Of a DNA stretch of 64,000 nucleotides, positions 51,718 through 60,718 are shown piece after piece. The position numbers were made by a program, and so were the translations under genes. Numbering within the stretch: position 1 is the stretch's first letter; every line of letters starts with the position of its first letter. This DNA is from Bacillota bacterium (GTDB taxonomy: Bacteria; Bacillota; UBA4882; UBA8346), in NCBI GenBank assembly GCA_023426245.1, contig JAFABB010000050.1, positions 114,822 to 178,821 on the forward strand, written 5' to 3'. The notes below the pieces were generated by a model. The model was given only the letters and a program-made list of their open reading frames with translations. It was not told the origin of the DNA and ran no database searches.

Positions 51718-52722
51718 ATGGCTAAATATATTTTGAAACGTCTATTGATGCTTATTCCGGTATTACTCGGCGTAAGCCTATTTGTTTTTATTATCATGCA
51801 TGTTTTTACCGGTGACCCGGCAGCCCTGATGTTGGGAGAACATGCGACAAAAGCTCAAATTGCAGCTTTGCGTCAGGAAATGGGTCTTAATGATCCGATT
51901 TATGTGCAATTTGGAAGGTTTCTTTGGCAGTTATTGCACGGCGATTTAGGCCGTTCCTTAATGACCAAACGCCCGGTAGTAGAGGACATTCTGTCCCAAT
52001 TTCCGGCAACGATCGAATTGGCCCTGTTCAGTTTGGCCCTGGCATCCCTGGTGGGTATTATTATTGGAGTGATTTCCGCTGTCCGGCGTTATTCGTTTTT
52101 TGATTATTTGAGTATGATTGGCGCTTTATTAGGTGTGTCAATGCCCATTTTTTGGTTGGGTCTGATTTTGATCATCATCTTTTCGGTAAACTTGCATTGG
52201 CTGCCGGTTTCCGGAAGAATTGATATAGGGTTGGAACCCACTGCAATAACCCATTTATATTTGGTGGACAGCATCCTCACCGGAAATTGGGATGCTTTTT
52301 GGAGTGCATTGCGCCATTTGATTCTTCCGGGAGTGGCATTAGCTGCTTATTCAATGGCAATCATCGCCAGGATGACCCGTTCAACCATGTTGGAAGTGGT
52401 GAAACAGGATTATATCCGGACGGCTCATGCCAAGGGGCTTGATGAAAAAACCGTGGTCTGTCACCATGCCTTAAAAAATGCTTTAATCCCAATTGTGACC
52501 GTAATCGGACTTCAGTTTGGATTTTTATTGGGCGGCGCGGTGTTAACGGAGACAGTATTCTCATGGCCCGGAATCGGTAGCCTGACGACGAATGCGATTC
52601 TAGCTTCGGATTTTCCGCTAGTACAGGGTAGTGTGATTTTAGTGGCTGTGGTCTTTGTATTGGTCAATCTTTTGGTCGATTTGTTTTATGCTTATTTGGA
52701 TCCGCGCATTCATTATTCATAA
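51718..52722 (+). CDS. Peptide ABC transporter permease, DppB type
   Basis: This 334-residue permease opens MAKYILKRLLMLIPVLLGVSLFVFIIMHVFTGDPA, as DppB/OppB proteins do. It has six spans with MGLNDPIYVQF between the first two, and the loop RMTRSTMLEVVKQDYIRTAHAKGL bearing the ATPase contact. The TETVFSWPGIG motif follows near the C-terminus. GCAAGGAG precedes the ATG. It pairs with the next gene. Confidence 0.92.
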   Translation: MAKYILKRLLMLIPVLLGVSLFVFIIMHVFTGDPAALMLGEHATKAQIAALRQEMGLNDPIYVQFGRFLWQLLHGDLGRSLMTKRPVVEDILSQFPATIELALFSLALASLVGIIIGVISAVRRYSFFDYLSMIGALLGVSMPIFWLGLILIIIFSVNLHWLPVSGRIDIGLEPTAITHLYLVDSILTGNWDAFWSALRHLILPGVALAAYSMAIIARMTRSTMLEVVKQDYIRTAHAKGLDEKTVVCHHALKNALIPIVTVIGLQFGFLLGGAVLTETVFSWPGIGSLTTNAILASDFPLVQGSVILVAVVFVLVNLLVDLFYAYLDPRIHYS

Positions 52723-52737
52723 ATGAGGAGAATTTCG

Positions 52738-53622
52738 ATGGCGGTTGAATTAGTTGATGGCAGGACGGCGGGGGAAAAAGTAAAATCCCCTTGGCTGGAA
52801 TTTTGGAAACAGTTGCGCCGTAACCATGTAGCGATGGTAGGTCTGGCGATTTTAGTCATTTTAATGGTCGTAGCAATAGCTGCACCATTAATAGCGCCTT
52901 ACAATTATCAGGAAAGTAATTTACCAATGAGCTTAAAACCGCCGAGTTTTGACCATTGGTTCGGTACCGATGAATTAGGTCGCGATATTTTGAGCCGGAT
53001 TATTTTTGGGGCCCGGATTTCATTGCGGGTTGGGCTCGAAGCAGTTATTCTTTCGCTTTTTGTCGGTATTTTATTGGGCGCGCTGGCTGGTTTTTATGGC
53101 GGCTTGGTTGATAATATCATCATGCGTTTGATGGATATCATGTTGGCATTTCCCCCTTTATTATTGGCAATGGCTTTTATGATGGCCTTGGGACGCGGTT
53201 TGGATAATGCCATTATTGCGATTGGAATTGTGTCAATACCGGAATATGCCCGAATCGTGAGAGGATCGGTTTTATCGGTCCGGGAAAATGATTATGTTCA
53301 AGCGGCCCGGGCTATTGGCGATCATGATCTGCAAATTATCACTTATCACATATTACCGAATGTCACAGCTCCGATTATCGTCCGGGCCACTTTGGGAATT
53401 TCCTCGGCCATTCTGGATGCTGCATTCCTGGGGTTCATGGGATTAGGCGTTCAACCTCCGGAGGCGGAATGGGGGGCAATGCTTGGCAGTGGCAGATCGG
53501 CTATTTTCTCGGCGCCTCACATCGTCACTTTTCCGGGTATTGCAATTACGGTAACGGTATTGGCGTTCAATTTACTTGGCGACGGGTTGCGTGATGCGCT
53601 CGACCCCAGACTGAAGCAATAG
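52738..53622 (+). CDS. Peptide ABC transporter permease, DppC type
   Basis: This 294-residue permease has an N-terminal cytoplasmic region then LIAPYNYQESNLPMSLKPPSFDHWFGTDELGRDILSRIIFGAR split across residues about 50-95, the DppC signature, and the ATPase contact in EYARIVRGSVLSVRENDYVQAARAIG. The ATG at 52738 has GAGGAG seven bases before it; an ATG at 52723 lies within that site and is less likely. It starts almost directly after dppB. Confidence 0.92.
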   Translation: MAVELVDGRTAGEKVKSPWLEFWKQLRRNHVAMVGLAILVILMVVAIAAPLIAPYNYQESNLPMSLKPPSFDHWFGTDELGRDILSRIIFGARISLRVGLEAVILSLFVGILLGALAGFYGGLVDNIIMRLMDIMLAFPPLLLAMAFMMALGRGLDNAIIAIGIVSIPEYARIVRGSVLSVRENDYVQAARAIGDHDLQIITYHILPNVTAPIIVRATLGISSAILDAAFLGFMGLGVQPPEAEWGAMLGSGRSAIFSAPHIVTFPGIAITVTVLAFNLLGDGLRDALDPRLKQ

Positions 53623-53631
53623 GAGAACAAA

Positions 53632-54615
53632 ATGGCGGAACTTATCAGTATTGAAAACTTACAAACCCAATTCAAGACGGATGGGAAGATTGTCCGTGCC
53701 GTTGATAATATTAGTTTTTCGCTGCAGGAAAAAGAGACCGTAGCCATTGTGGGCGAGTCAGGCAGCGGAAAATCAGTGACTTCACTTTCGATCATGCGGC
53801 TGATACCCAATCCTCCCGGTGAAATCGCGGGAGGCCGGATTATCTTTCATGGTGAAGACCTGTTGACTTTTACGGAAAAGAAAATGCGCGAGATTCGCGG
53901 TAATAAAATTTCGATGATCTTCCAAGAACCGATGACATCCCTAAACCCGGTGCACCGCATCGGAGACCAAATAGCCGAGGCTATTATTCTGCATCAAGGA
54001 CTCAAGAAGCCTGAGGCTTGGGAACGGGCTGTCGATTTGCTGCGGACCATCGGGATACCTTCGCCGGAAAAACGGGCCTTTGATTATCCCCATCAACTGT
54101 CAGGCGGAATGAGGCAGCGGGTAATGATAGCCATGGCCTTGTCCTGCCGTCCGGATTTGCTGATTGCCGATGAACCGACAACAGCCCTTGATGTAACCAT
54201 TCAAGCTCAAATCCTGGACTTAATGCGGAAAATGCGGGAAGATTTTGGAATGGCCATTATGCTGATTACTCATGATTTGGCGGTTGTTGCTGAAATGGCT
54301 GATCGGGTTATCGTAATGTATGCTGGACAAGTTATGGAGGAGGCTCCGGTAGAGCAATTGTTTGAAAAACCTCTTCATCCTTACACTATCGGATTGCTGA
54401 GGTCGATTCCTAAACTGGATGGTGATCACAACCGTCTTTATGTCATTGATGGATCGGTCCCGGATTTGAGTATGTTGCCTCCGGGTTGTTCCTTTCACCC
54501 ACGCTGCCCCAATGCTGGCCCGCGCTGTAGCAAAGAACGGCCTGGTTTAGTAAGGATGGCTGACGGCCGTCAAGTTTGTTGCTGGTTGCATACGGCGGAA
54601 GGAGTGAACGGTTAA
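53632..54615 (+). CDS. Peptide ABC transporter ATP-binding protein, DppD type
   Basis: This 327-residue ATPase has Walker A GESGSGKSVTSLS, Q loop FQEPMTSLNPV, signature LSGGMRQRVMIAMAL, Walker B LLIADEPTTALDV and H loop ITHDLAVVAEMADRV. The oligopeptide-type C-terminal extension carries cysteines in GCSFHPRCPNAGPRC, probably an iron-sulfur or metal site. AGGAG lies six bases before the ATG. Its stop overlaps the next gene's ATG by one base, so translation is coupled. Confidence 0.93.
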   Translation: MAELISIENLQTQFKTDGKIVRAVDNISFSLQEKETVAIVGESGSGKSVTSLSIMRLIPNPPGEIAGGRIIFHGEDLLTFTEKKMREIRGNKISMIFQEPMTSLNPVHRIGDQIAEAIILHQGLKKPEAWERAVDLLRTIGIPSPEKRAFDYPHQLSGGMRQRVMIAMALSCRPDLLIADEPTTALDVTIQAQILDLMRKMREDFGMAIMLITHDLAVVAEMADRVIVMYAGQVMEEAPVEQLFEKPLHPYTIGLLRSIPKLDGDHNRLYVIDGSVPDLSMLPPGCSFHPRCPNAGPRCSKERPGLVRMADGRQVCCWLHTAEGVNG

Positions 54616-55583
54616 TGGAAGATTTGGTTAGGGTTGAATCGGTACGAAAATATTTTCCGGTTCAAAAGAGTTTTTTCGGCCGGGTTTTATCGCATGTTCA
54701 GGCCGTTGATGATGTCAGTTTTACCATCGGTAAAGGTGAGACTTTAGGACTCGTTGGCGAAAGCGGTTGCGGGAAATCTACCATCGGCCGGGTAATTCTC
54801 CATTTGCTCGCTCCTACTTCGGGAGAAATCATTTTTGAAGATCAAAAACTGTCGGAATTATCACCCAAAGAAATAAGGCAGTTACGGCGGGAGATGCAAA
54901 TCATTTTCCAGGATCCGTATTCTTCCTTAAATCCCAGGATGACGGTAGGACAAATTATCGGTGAACCCCTGGTCCGGCATAATTTGGCCCGGGGAAAAGC
55001 CTGTAAAGATAAAGTTCATGAATTAATGAATTTGGTGGGGCTTGATTCGAATTATGCCCGTCGTTATCCTCATGAATTTAGCGGAGGACAACGTCAACGT
55101 ATCGGTATTGCAAGGGCATTGGCAACTCGCCCGAAATTAGTGGTTTGTGATGAACCGGTTTCGGCTTTGGATGTTTCCATCCAGTCCCAGGTCTTAAATC
55201 TGCTCAAAGACTTACAGGCCGAGTTCGGGCTGACGTATCTTTTTATCGCCCATGGACTCAATGTGGTGAAACATGTCAGTGACCGGGTTGGCGTAATGTA
55301 TCTGGGTAAATTGGTAGAACTTGCCGAGGGGGACGAGCTTTATGCCAGACCCTTGCATCCTTATACGAGAGCTCTACTTTCGGCGATTCCGATCCCGGAT
55401 CCGAAAGCTAGAAAAGAGCGGATTATCTTGACCGGTGACGTCCCGAGCCCAATTAATCCCCCGCAAGGGTGCAGATTTCATACCCGTTGTCCGGAGGCGA
55501 TGGATATTTGTAGCCGTCAAATGCCGGAGTTTATCGAAGCACAGCCCCGGCACTGGGTTGCTTGTCATTTGTGCACGAAATAA
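54615..55583 (+). CDS. Peptide ABC transporter ATP-binding protein, DppF type
   Basis: This 322-residue partner ATPase has Walker A GESGCGKSTIGR, Q loop FQDPYSSLNPRMTVGQIIGEPL, signature FSGGQRQRIGIARAL, Walker B LVVCDEPVSALDVSIQSQ and a C-terminal extension with GCRFHTRCPEAMDIC. In the H loop the usual VSHDL is replaced by IAHGL; the histidine is kept. AAGGAGTG precedes the ATG at 54615, which is preferred to an upstream in-frame start. It completes the importer operon. Confidence 0.93.
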   Translation: MEDLVRVESVRKYFPVQKSFFGRVLSHVQAVDDVSFTIGKGETLGLVGESGCGKSTIGRVILHLLAPTSGEIIFEDQKLSELSPKEIRQLRREMQIIFQDPYSSLNPRMTVGQIIGEPLVRHNLARGKACKDKVHELMNLVGLDSNYARRYPHEFSGGQRQRIGIARALATRPKLVVCDEPVSALDVSIQSQVLNLLKDLQAEFGLTYLFIAHGLNVVKHVSDRVGVMYLGKLVELAEGDELYARPLHPYTRALLSAIPIPDPKARKERIILTGDVPSPINPPQGCRFHTRCPEAMDICSRQMPEFIEAQPRHWVACHLCTK

Positions 55584-55645
55584 AGCCAGAGGACGTTTTG
55601 AAATCAAGCATCCGGCTTTTCAACCGTTTTTCGGGAGAGAACTTG

Positions 55646-55679
55646 AAGCGCCACCGGCTAAAGCCGGTGGCGCTTTTTA
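55646..55679 (+). terminator. Terminator of the peptide ABC operon
   Basis: AAGCGCCACCGGC and GCCGGTGGCGCTT form a 13-bp perfect stem around TAAA, followed by TTTT. Confidence 0.9.
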
Positions 55680-55998
55680 GGCCAACCCTCCATCTTGCTG
55701 GGGCTGTCCCAAAAGTAAATTTTAACGATAAAGAAATACAATATATTGAAGTAAAACCATTCGATGAAGCTATATATTGTATTTCTTATTGATTTTGAAT
55801 TGCTTTTTAGACAGCCCCACGAAAGCGCTTCGTGTATGCCCTGTTAAAGCTTTTTTGTGGGATATGAGCCGCAAAACTGCTGTTCCAAAAAGGTTTTAGG
55901 CCAGGCCGGAGAAACTAGGATTCGTTAGCCCAACAACACTTACAGATTCACAGTTCGTTCCTCCCCTTCGAGGGAGGAAGATAGATGGAGGGTTGGCC
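55680..55998. repeat. Composite element bounded by a 16-bp inverted repeat
   Basis: GGCCAACCCTCCATCT at 55680-55695 and its exact complement AGATGGAGGGTTGGCC at 55983-55998 flank about 290 bases. Inside are the palindromic repeat copy B (55700-55818), a CACGAA/TTCGTG hairpin and a CCTCCC/GGGAGG hairpin near 55963-55978. No gene is present; it could be a small non-autonomous element or a nested insertion. Confidence 0.65.
55700..55818. repeat. Dispersed palindromic repeat, copy B
   Basis: This 119-bp copy starts GGGGCTGTCCCAAAAG and ends CTTTTTAGACAGCCCC. The inner arms are AAGAAATACAATATAT and ATATATTGTATTTCTT. It is the clearest copy and aligns along its length with copy C at 62107. Confidence 0.85.
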
Positions 55999-56043
55999 GA
56001 TTTTCAGCAGCGGAGGATCAAATCAACACAACCCATTGGGACC

Positions 56044-56793
56044 TTAGCCGCTGGCCTTTCCCTGTTTGACCACACTTTGAATGGCCTTGTGAATAATGTC
56101 CTGATCACCTAAATAATAATGCTTAAGGGGCTTTAACGTTTCATCAAGCTCATAAACAAGAGGAATTCCGGTGGGAATATTCAGTTGAGCAATTTCTGCT
56201 TCGGGAATGGCATCAAGATGTTTAACCAGCGCCCGCAATGTATTTCCATGAGCGGTAATCAATACGTTTTGTCCGGATTGGATTCGGGGAGCGATTTCCC
56301 GGTGCCAATAGGGGAGAAAACGGCTTATCGTATCCTTTAAACTTTCAGTCAGGGGTAATTCCTCTTGGGTTAAATGATGATACTTCGCCTCGTTCCCAGG
56401 ATATCGTGGATCATCGGGCGATAGGGCAGGGGGTAGAATGTCGAAACTCCGCCGCCAGATGTGAACTTGTTCTTCACCGTACTTTTTGATGGTTTCCGCT
56501 TTATTCAATCCCTGTAACGCACCGTAATGCCGTTCGTTTAAATGCCAGGATTTTATCTCGGGGATCCAGGTTTGTTCGGTTTCTTCCAGTACCATCCATA
56601 AAGTTTTGATCGCCCGCTGTAAGACGGACGTAAAAGCTATATCAAAAGTGTAACCTTCATTTTTTAATGTTTTCCCTGCCGCCTGGGCTTCAAGACGCCC
56701 TTTTTCGGAAAGGTCTACATCGGTCCATCCCGTGAAACGGTTTTCTTGATTCCAAATACTCTCACCATGCCTTAATAATACCAGTTTGTACAT
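56044..56793 (-). CDS. gpmA: 2,3-bisphosphoglycerate-dependent phosphoglycerate mutase
   Basis: This 249-residue glycolytic enzyme interconverts 3- and 2-phosphoglycerate. It has LLRHGESIWNQENRFTGWTDVDLSEKG with the phosphohistidine, SVLQRAIKTLW, LNERHYGALQGLNKAET and the second catalytic histidine in ITAHGNTLRALVKHLD. Length and motifs match GpmA, unlike the shorter histidine phosphatase at 36839. It begins with an ATG at 56793, for which AGGTT is the only weak ribosome binding site. It is monocistronic and lies between the composite repeat and the prkA cluster. Confidence 0.95.
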   Translation of the reverse strand: MYKLVLLRHGESIWNQENRFTGWTDVDLSEKGRLEAQAAGKTLKNEGYTFDIAFTSVLQRAIKTLWMVLEETEQTWIPEIKSWHLNERHYGALQGLNKAETIKKYGEEQVHIWRRSFDILPPALSPDDPRYPGNEAKYHHLTQEELPLTESLKDTISRFLPYWHREIAPRIQSGQNVLITAHGNTLRALVKHLDAIPEAEIAQLNIPTGIPLVYELDETLKPLKHYYLGDQDIIHKAIQSVVKQGKASG

Positions 56794-57379
56794 ATTCTAA
56801 ACCTCCGCACCTTTTTGAGAGTTTATTTTTATAATTCTGCTTGGTTCTGGTAAACCCTGCTTAATGAATATTGATGTACTATTTTTTATTCCTTGTTCAT
56901 GAATCGGCCCAATAAATTTCAAATTCTCTTTATCAAAACTTGTCGGAGCAAAAATTTACTGAATCGATAAAATTGAGTTATTTTATTATGAGCGCCTATG
57001 GGATGTGCCTTTTTTGCGAAGAAACCACAAAATGGGTAGGCGTCAAACTGGGTTTTTGATAATAAAATATAGTAACACGATTTGTATGAAATCATTCTGA
57101 AGTTACGATTGATTCCGGCACAGACAGTCCGATTTCGTCGGTAATCCTGTGAGCGATTAAATTGTCTCAACCAAAGGCACCAAAATTCAAGAGGTGTTTT
57201 CCTTAAGTAGAGCCTTTCTTAGCCATTTGAATGCACGAGTGTTCTACCAGAAAGCGGAAGCCGGTTCGAGCGGCTTTTAAGACCTTAATCCGGCAAGTTA
57301 TCATTTTAAAGGCTGATTGCCGGATTTGTGTTAAATTCAGAGTGGATTGAATTCTTTAGCTAAGAGCGGAGGGATGGAT
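56794..57379. other. Intergenic region before prkA
   Basis: No gene is supported. AAGCCG/CGGCTT near 57258-57277 forms a short hairpin. AATCCGGCAA at 57287-57296 and TTGCCGGATT at 57317-57326 form a perfect 10-bp stem followed by TGTGTTAAATT, about 55 bases before the prkA start. It may be a terminator or a leader structure. I could not see a clear sigma-E promoter. Confidence 0.45.
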
Positions 57380-59308
57380 ATGGAACCTAATGAGATAGCC
57401 GAATTAATAAAGAAAGATCGTTCGGAACGGACCCATCACCATTACGAAGGGACTTTTTTGGATTATCTGGAAAAGGTGAAGGAAAATCCCGAAATCGTGC
57501 AATTAGCACACCAACGGCTTTACCAGTTAATTACAGCTCCCGGTGTCGAAGTGATTAAAACCGAGGAAAATCCCAAATTGCGTAGGATCTACGGGAATGA
57601 TATCCTTAAAAAGTACCAATTCTTTGATGACTTTTATGGGATTGATCGAACGTTAATGAAAATTGTCCGTTTTTTTCATGCAGCCTCCATGAGGGGTGAG
57701 GAATCCCGTCAAGTTCTCTATCTTGAGGGACCAGTCGGTGCAGGAAAATCCTCTATTATGGAACAATTAAAGCGGTCCTTGGAATCAGCGCCACCGATTT
57801 ATGCAATTAAAGGTTGCCCGATGCGGGAAGAACCTTTGCATTTAATTCCCAAACATCTGCGAGCTGATTTCGCCCAGCTATTGAAAGTCGATATTGAGGG
57901 TGATCTTTGTCCGATATGCCGGTACCGCTTGAAGAACGAATATAATGGCGAGTATGAAAAAATGCCTGTTGAAACCGGGGAGTTTTCGATTCGCTCCCGT
58001 AAAGGCATCGGTGTCGTACCGCCTGTTGATCCGAATAATCAAGATACCTCTGTGCTAATCGGCTCCGTTGATATTTCGAAAATGGATCTTTTTTCCGAAG
58101 ATGATCCGCGTGTTCTTGCCTTAAATGGTGCATTTAATGTGGGGAACCGTGGCCTGGTTGAATTCATCGAAGTATTCAAAAATGAGATTGAATATTTGCA
58201 CACCATGATTACTGCGACTCAGGAAAAATCGATTCCCTCTCCCGGCAAAGGAGCCATGATTTATTTTGACGGGGTTATTTTAGCCCACTCCAATGAGGCG
58301 GAATGGAATAAATTTAAGTCCGACCATACCAATGAAGCTATTTTGGACCGGATTGTCAAGATTGAAGTTCCGTATTGTTTGGAACTTGGGGAAGAGATCA
58401 AGATTTATCAGAAAATTCTGCGCCAAAGCAATTTCAAAGCACATATCGCGCCTCATACAATCGAAATTGCCTCGATGTTTGCGATTCTTACCCGGCTCTC
58501 GCCATCGGCCAAGGTTGATGCCCTGACCAAGCTCAAAATCTATAATGGAGAAGAAATCCTGGAACAGGGTAGCACGAAGAAAGTGGATATTGTTGAACTC
58601 CGCGAGGAGGCAACGATTAAGGAAGGTATGAGCGGCATTTCGACCCGTTTTATAATGAAAAGCCTGGATATTGCCCTATCGGAATCGGAGAATGATTGTA
58701 TCAACCCGCTTTCGGTTTTAGACACGATGATTAAATCGGTCAAGGAACTATCATTGTCGGAGGACGACCGTAAGCGTTATCTGGGTTTTTTACAAAACAT
58801 TTTACGCAAAGAGTATCATAAAATCTTGGAATTAGAAGTTACCAAAGCTTTTATCCACGGTTATCGTGAGCAAGCTCAGGATTTATTCAACAATTATCTT
58901 GATCATGCCGAGGCCTATGCCAATCGGACCAAGCTCAAGGACAAAAATACCGGGGAAGAACTTGAACCGGATGAGAAATTTCTACAATCCATTGAGGAGC
59001 AAATTGGTATTACCGGAACCGCTGCCAAGGGTTTCAGACAGGATGTAACGGCGTATATGTTTTTTGTGCTTCGAAATGGAGGAGCTCTTGATTATAACAG
59101 CTATGAGCCACTTAAGGCGGCTATAGAAAAGAAGTTGACTGCTTCAGTGAGAGAGTTGTCGAGGGTGATTACCCAGTCCAAAGTTAGAGATAAGGAACAA
59201 AACGAGAAGTATAATGCAATGGTAGCGGAAATGAACAAGAACGGATATTGTGATCATTGCTGCAATGTGGTTCTGAAATACGCGGCCAATAATTTGTGGA
59301 AAGATTAA
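57380..59308 (+). CDS. prkA: PrkA-type serine protein kinase / AAA protein
   Basis: This 642-residue protein of the PrkA family combines an AAA-like N-terminal domain (Walker A GPVGAGKSS at residues 117-125, and YLEGPVGAGKSSIM context) with a C-terminal PrkA kinase-like domain (from about residue 420, with SGISTRFIMKSLDIAL). In Bacillus subtilis it acts in sporulation with sigma-E and sigma-K control and may be a protease rather than a kinase. GCGGAGGG lies seven bases before the ATG at 57380. A zinc-like C-terminus (YCDHCCNVVLKY) ends the protein. It is the first gene of the conserved prkA-yhbH-spoVR set. Confidence 0.93.
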   Translation: MEPNEIAELIKKDRSERTHHHYEGTFLDYLEKVKENPEIVQLAHQRLYQLITAPGVEVIKTEENPKLRRIYGNDILKKYQFFDDFYGIDRTLMKIVRFFHAASMRGEESRQVLYLEGPVGAGKSSIMEQLKRSLESAPPIYAIKGCPMREEPLHLIPKHLRADFAQLLKVDIEGDLCPICRYRLKNEYNGEYEKMPVETGEFSIRSRKGIGVVPPVDPNNQDTSVLIGSVDISKMDLFSEDDPRVLALNGAFNVGNRGLVEFIEVFKNEIEYLHTMITATQEKSIPSPGKGAMIYFDGVILAHSNEAEWNKFKSDHTNEAILDRIVKIEVPYCLELGEEIKIYQKILRQSNFKAHIAPHTIEIASMFAILTRLSPSAKVDALTKLKIYNGEEILEQGSTKKVDIVELREEATIKEGMSGISTRFIMKSLDIALSESENDCINPLSVLDTMIKSVKELSLSEDDRKRYLGFLQNILRKEYHKILELEVTKAFIHGYREQAQDLFNNYLDHAEAYANRTKLKDKNTGEELEPDEKFLQSIEEQIGITGTAAKGFRQDVTAYMFFVLRNGGALDYNSYEPLKAAIEKKLTASVRELSRVITQSKVRDKEQNEKYNAMVAEMNKNGYCDHCCNVVLKYAANNLWKD

Positions 59309-59344
59309 AAACAGTTCAAACCAGTTATTGGTCTTTAAAAACAG

Positions 59345-59478
59345 TTATTAGTATACTAGTTATTGGTTATTAGTTTTTAAGTAATGACCGTTTTAAGAGA
59401 CATGAAGAGGAAATTTTATCACTTGAACCAACTTCAAAACCAATAACAAATAACAAATAACTAGTAACCAATAACTAA
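59345..59478. repeat. AT-rich inverted repeats between prkA and yhbH
   Basis: Variants of AGTTATTGGTTATTAGT at about 59355-59377 are mirrored by AACAAATAACTAGTAACCAATAACT at 59450-59475 within the 185-base intercistronic gap. They can form a large imperfect hairpin before yhbH. It may be a degenerate mobile repeat or a processing site. Confidence 0.5.
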
Positions 59479-59493
59479 GTGGAGGTGTTAGCG

Positions 59494-60660
59494 ATGGCTG
59501 TTTTTCGGGAATCTTCCGGAGACTCGGGGCGGGCGAGCGAAGATCGTCGCAGACATCGTCAATTGGTTGAACAATCGATCAAAAAAAACATCGGCCAAAT
59601 TATTGCTGAAGAGAGCATTATTGGCCAGAGCGGTCAAAAGAAAATTAAAATACCCATCAAAAGCCTTAAAGAATATCAGTTTATTTATGGTAAAAACCAA
59701 CCGGGAGTTGGCAGCGGTACGGGAGAGGAAGAACGGGGCGATGTGTACCGTCAGGGAACCCCCGATAAGGGGGGAACAGGCGGACAGGGTCCTGGTAGTG
59801 AGCCCGGTGAAGACATTTACGAAACTGAAATAACTCTGGAAGAGATTATCAGTTACTTATTTGATGATTTAAACCTGCCGTTTATGGAACGTAAAAATCT
59901 GGCCGAAATTGAAACTATCACCAGGCAGAAATGGAGTGGATATCAACATAAGGGAATACCGCCGCGGCTCGCCAAAAAAAAGGCGGTGATTGAAAAAATC
60001 AAGCGCCATCAAGGGACTAAACGAAATGAGGAAGAAAGCGAATTGAGTCCGGAACTTCCGAATGAGAAGGAACGATTCCCTTTCCGGGAAGAGGACCTCC
60101 GGTATCATAGAATAAGGGAAGAACGAACTCCGGAGTCGAATGCGGTTGTCATATGCATTATGGATACTTCAGGCTCGATGGATCAGACAAAAAAATATTT
60201 GGCGCGCAGTTTTTACTTCCTTTTGTATCAATTCATCCGGCTCAAGTACTACCAGGTTGAATTGGCGTTTATTGCCCATACAACACAGGCTGCGGAAGTG
60301 ACCGAAGACGATTTTTTCCATAAAGGGGAATCTGGCGGTACTTATATCAGCAGTGGTTATGAGAAAGCTTTGCAGGTTATTGAGGAACGTTATCCGCCAT
60401 CCCAGTGGAACATCTACGCGTTTCACTGTAGTGATGGCGATAATTGGGATGAAGATAACGCTAAAGCGGTTGCCTTGGCTCAGAAATTATGCGAAGTGTG
60501 TAATTTGTTCGGATATGGAGAAATCATGACCGGTTATAGCACGATGAAGAAGTTATATCAAGAACAGATTCATGCCGCTAATTTTTCGTTGGTTTCAATT
60601 GAAGGACGGGAAGATATTTGGCCGGCTCTACGGGATATGTTGGCCAGTGAAGAACAATAA
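59494..60660 (+). CDS. yhbH: YhbH/DUF444 sporulation protein
   Basis: This 388-residue DUF444 protein is known to be needed for efficient sporulation in Bacillus but its biochemical role is unclear. It has an arginine-rich N-terminus (RRRHRQLVEQSIKKNIGQIIAEESII), a glycine-rich flexible region (about 70-115, RQGTPDKGGTGGQGPGS), a basic stretch, and a von Willebrand A-like domain whose metal-site motif is IMDTSGSMDQTKKY near residue 220. GGAGGT precedes the ATG at 59494. It lies between prkA and spoVR, as in many endospore formers. Confidence 0.93.
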   Translation: MAVFRESSGDSGRASEDRRRHRQLVEQSIKKNIGQIIAEESIIGQSGQKKIKIPIKSLKEYQFIYGKNQPGVGSGTGEEERGDVYRQGTPDKGGTGGQGPGSEPGEDIYETEITLEEIISYLFDDLNLPFMERKNLAEIETITRQKWSGYQHKGIPPRLAKKKAVIEKIKRHQGTKRNEEESELSPELPNEKERFPFREEDLRYHRIREERTPESNAVVICIMDTSGSMDQTKKYLARSFYFLLYQFIRLKYYQVELAFIAHTTQAAEVTEDDFFHKGESGGTYISSGYEKALQVIEERYPPSQWNIYAFHCSDGDNWDEDNAKAVALAQKLCEVCNLFGYGEIMTGYSTMKKLYQEQIHAANFSLVSIEGREDIWPALRDMLASEEQ

Positions 60661-60718
60661 AACGATGATCTGGCAAAACGGTAAAGCTCCAAAGCGCTGC
60701 GAAAAGTTAGGAGAAACC

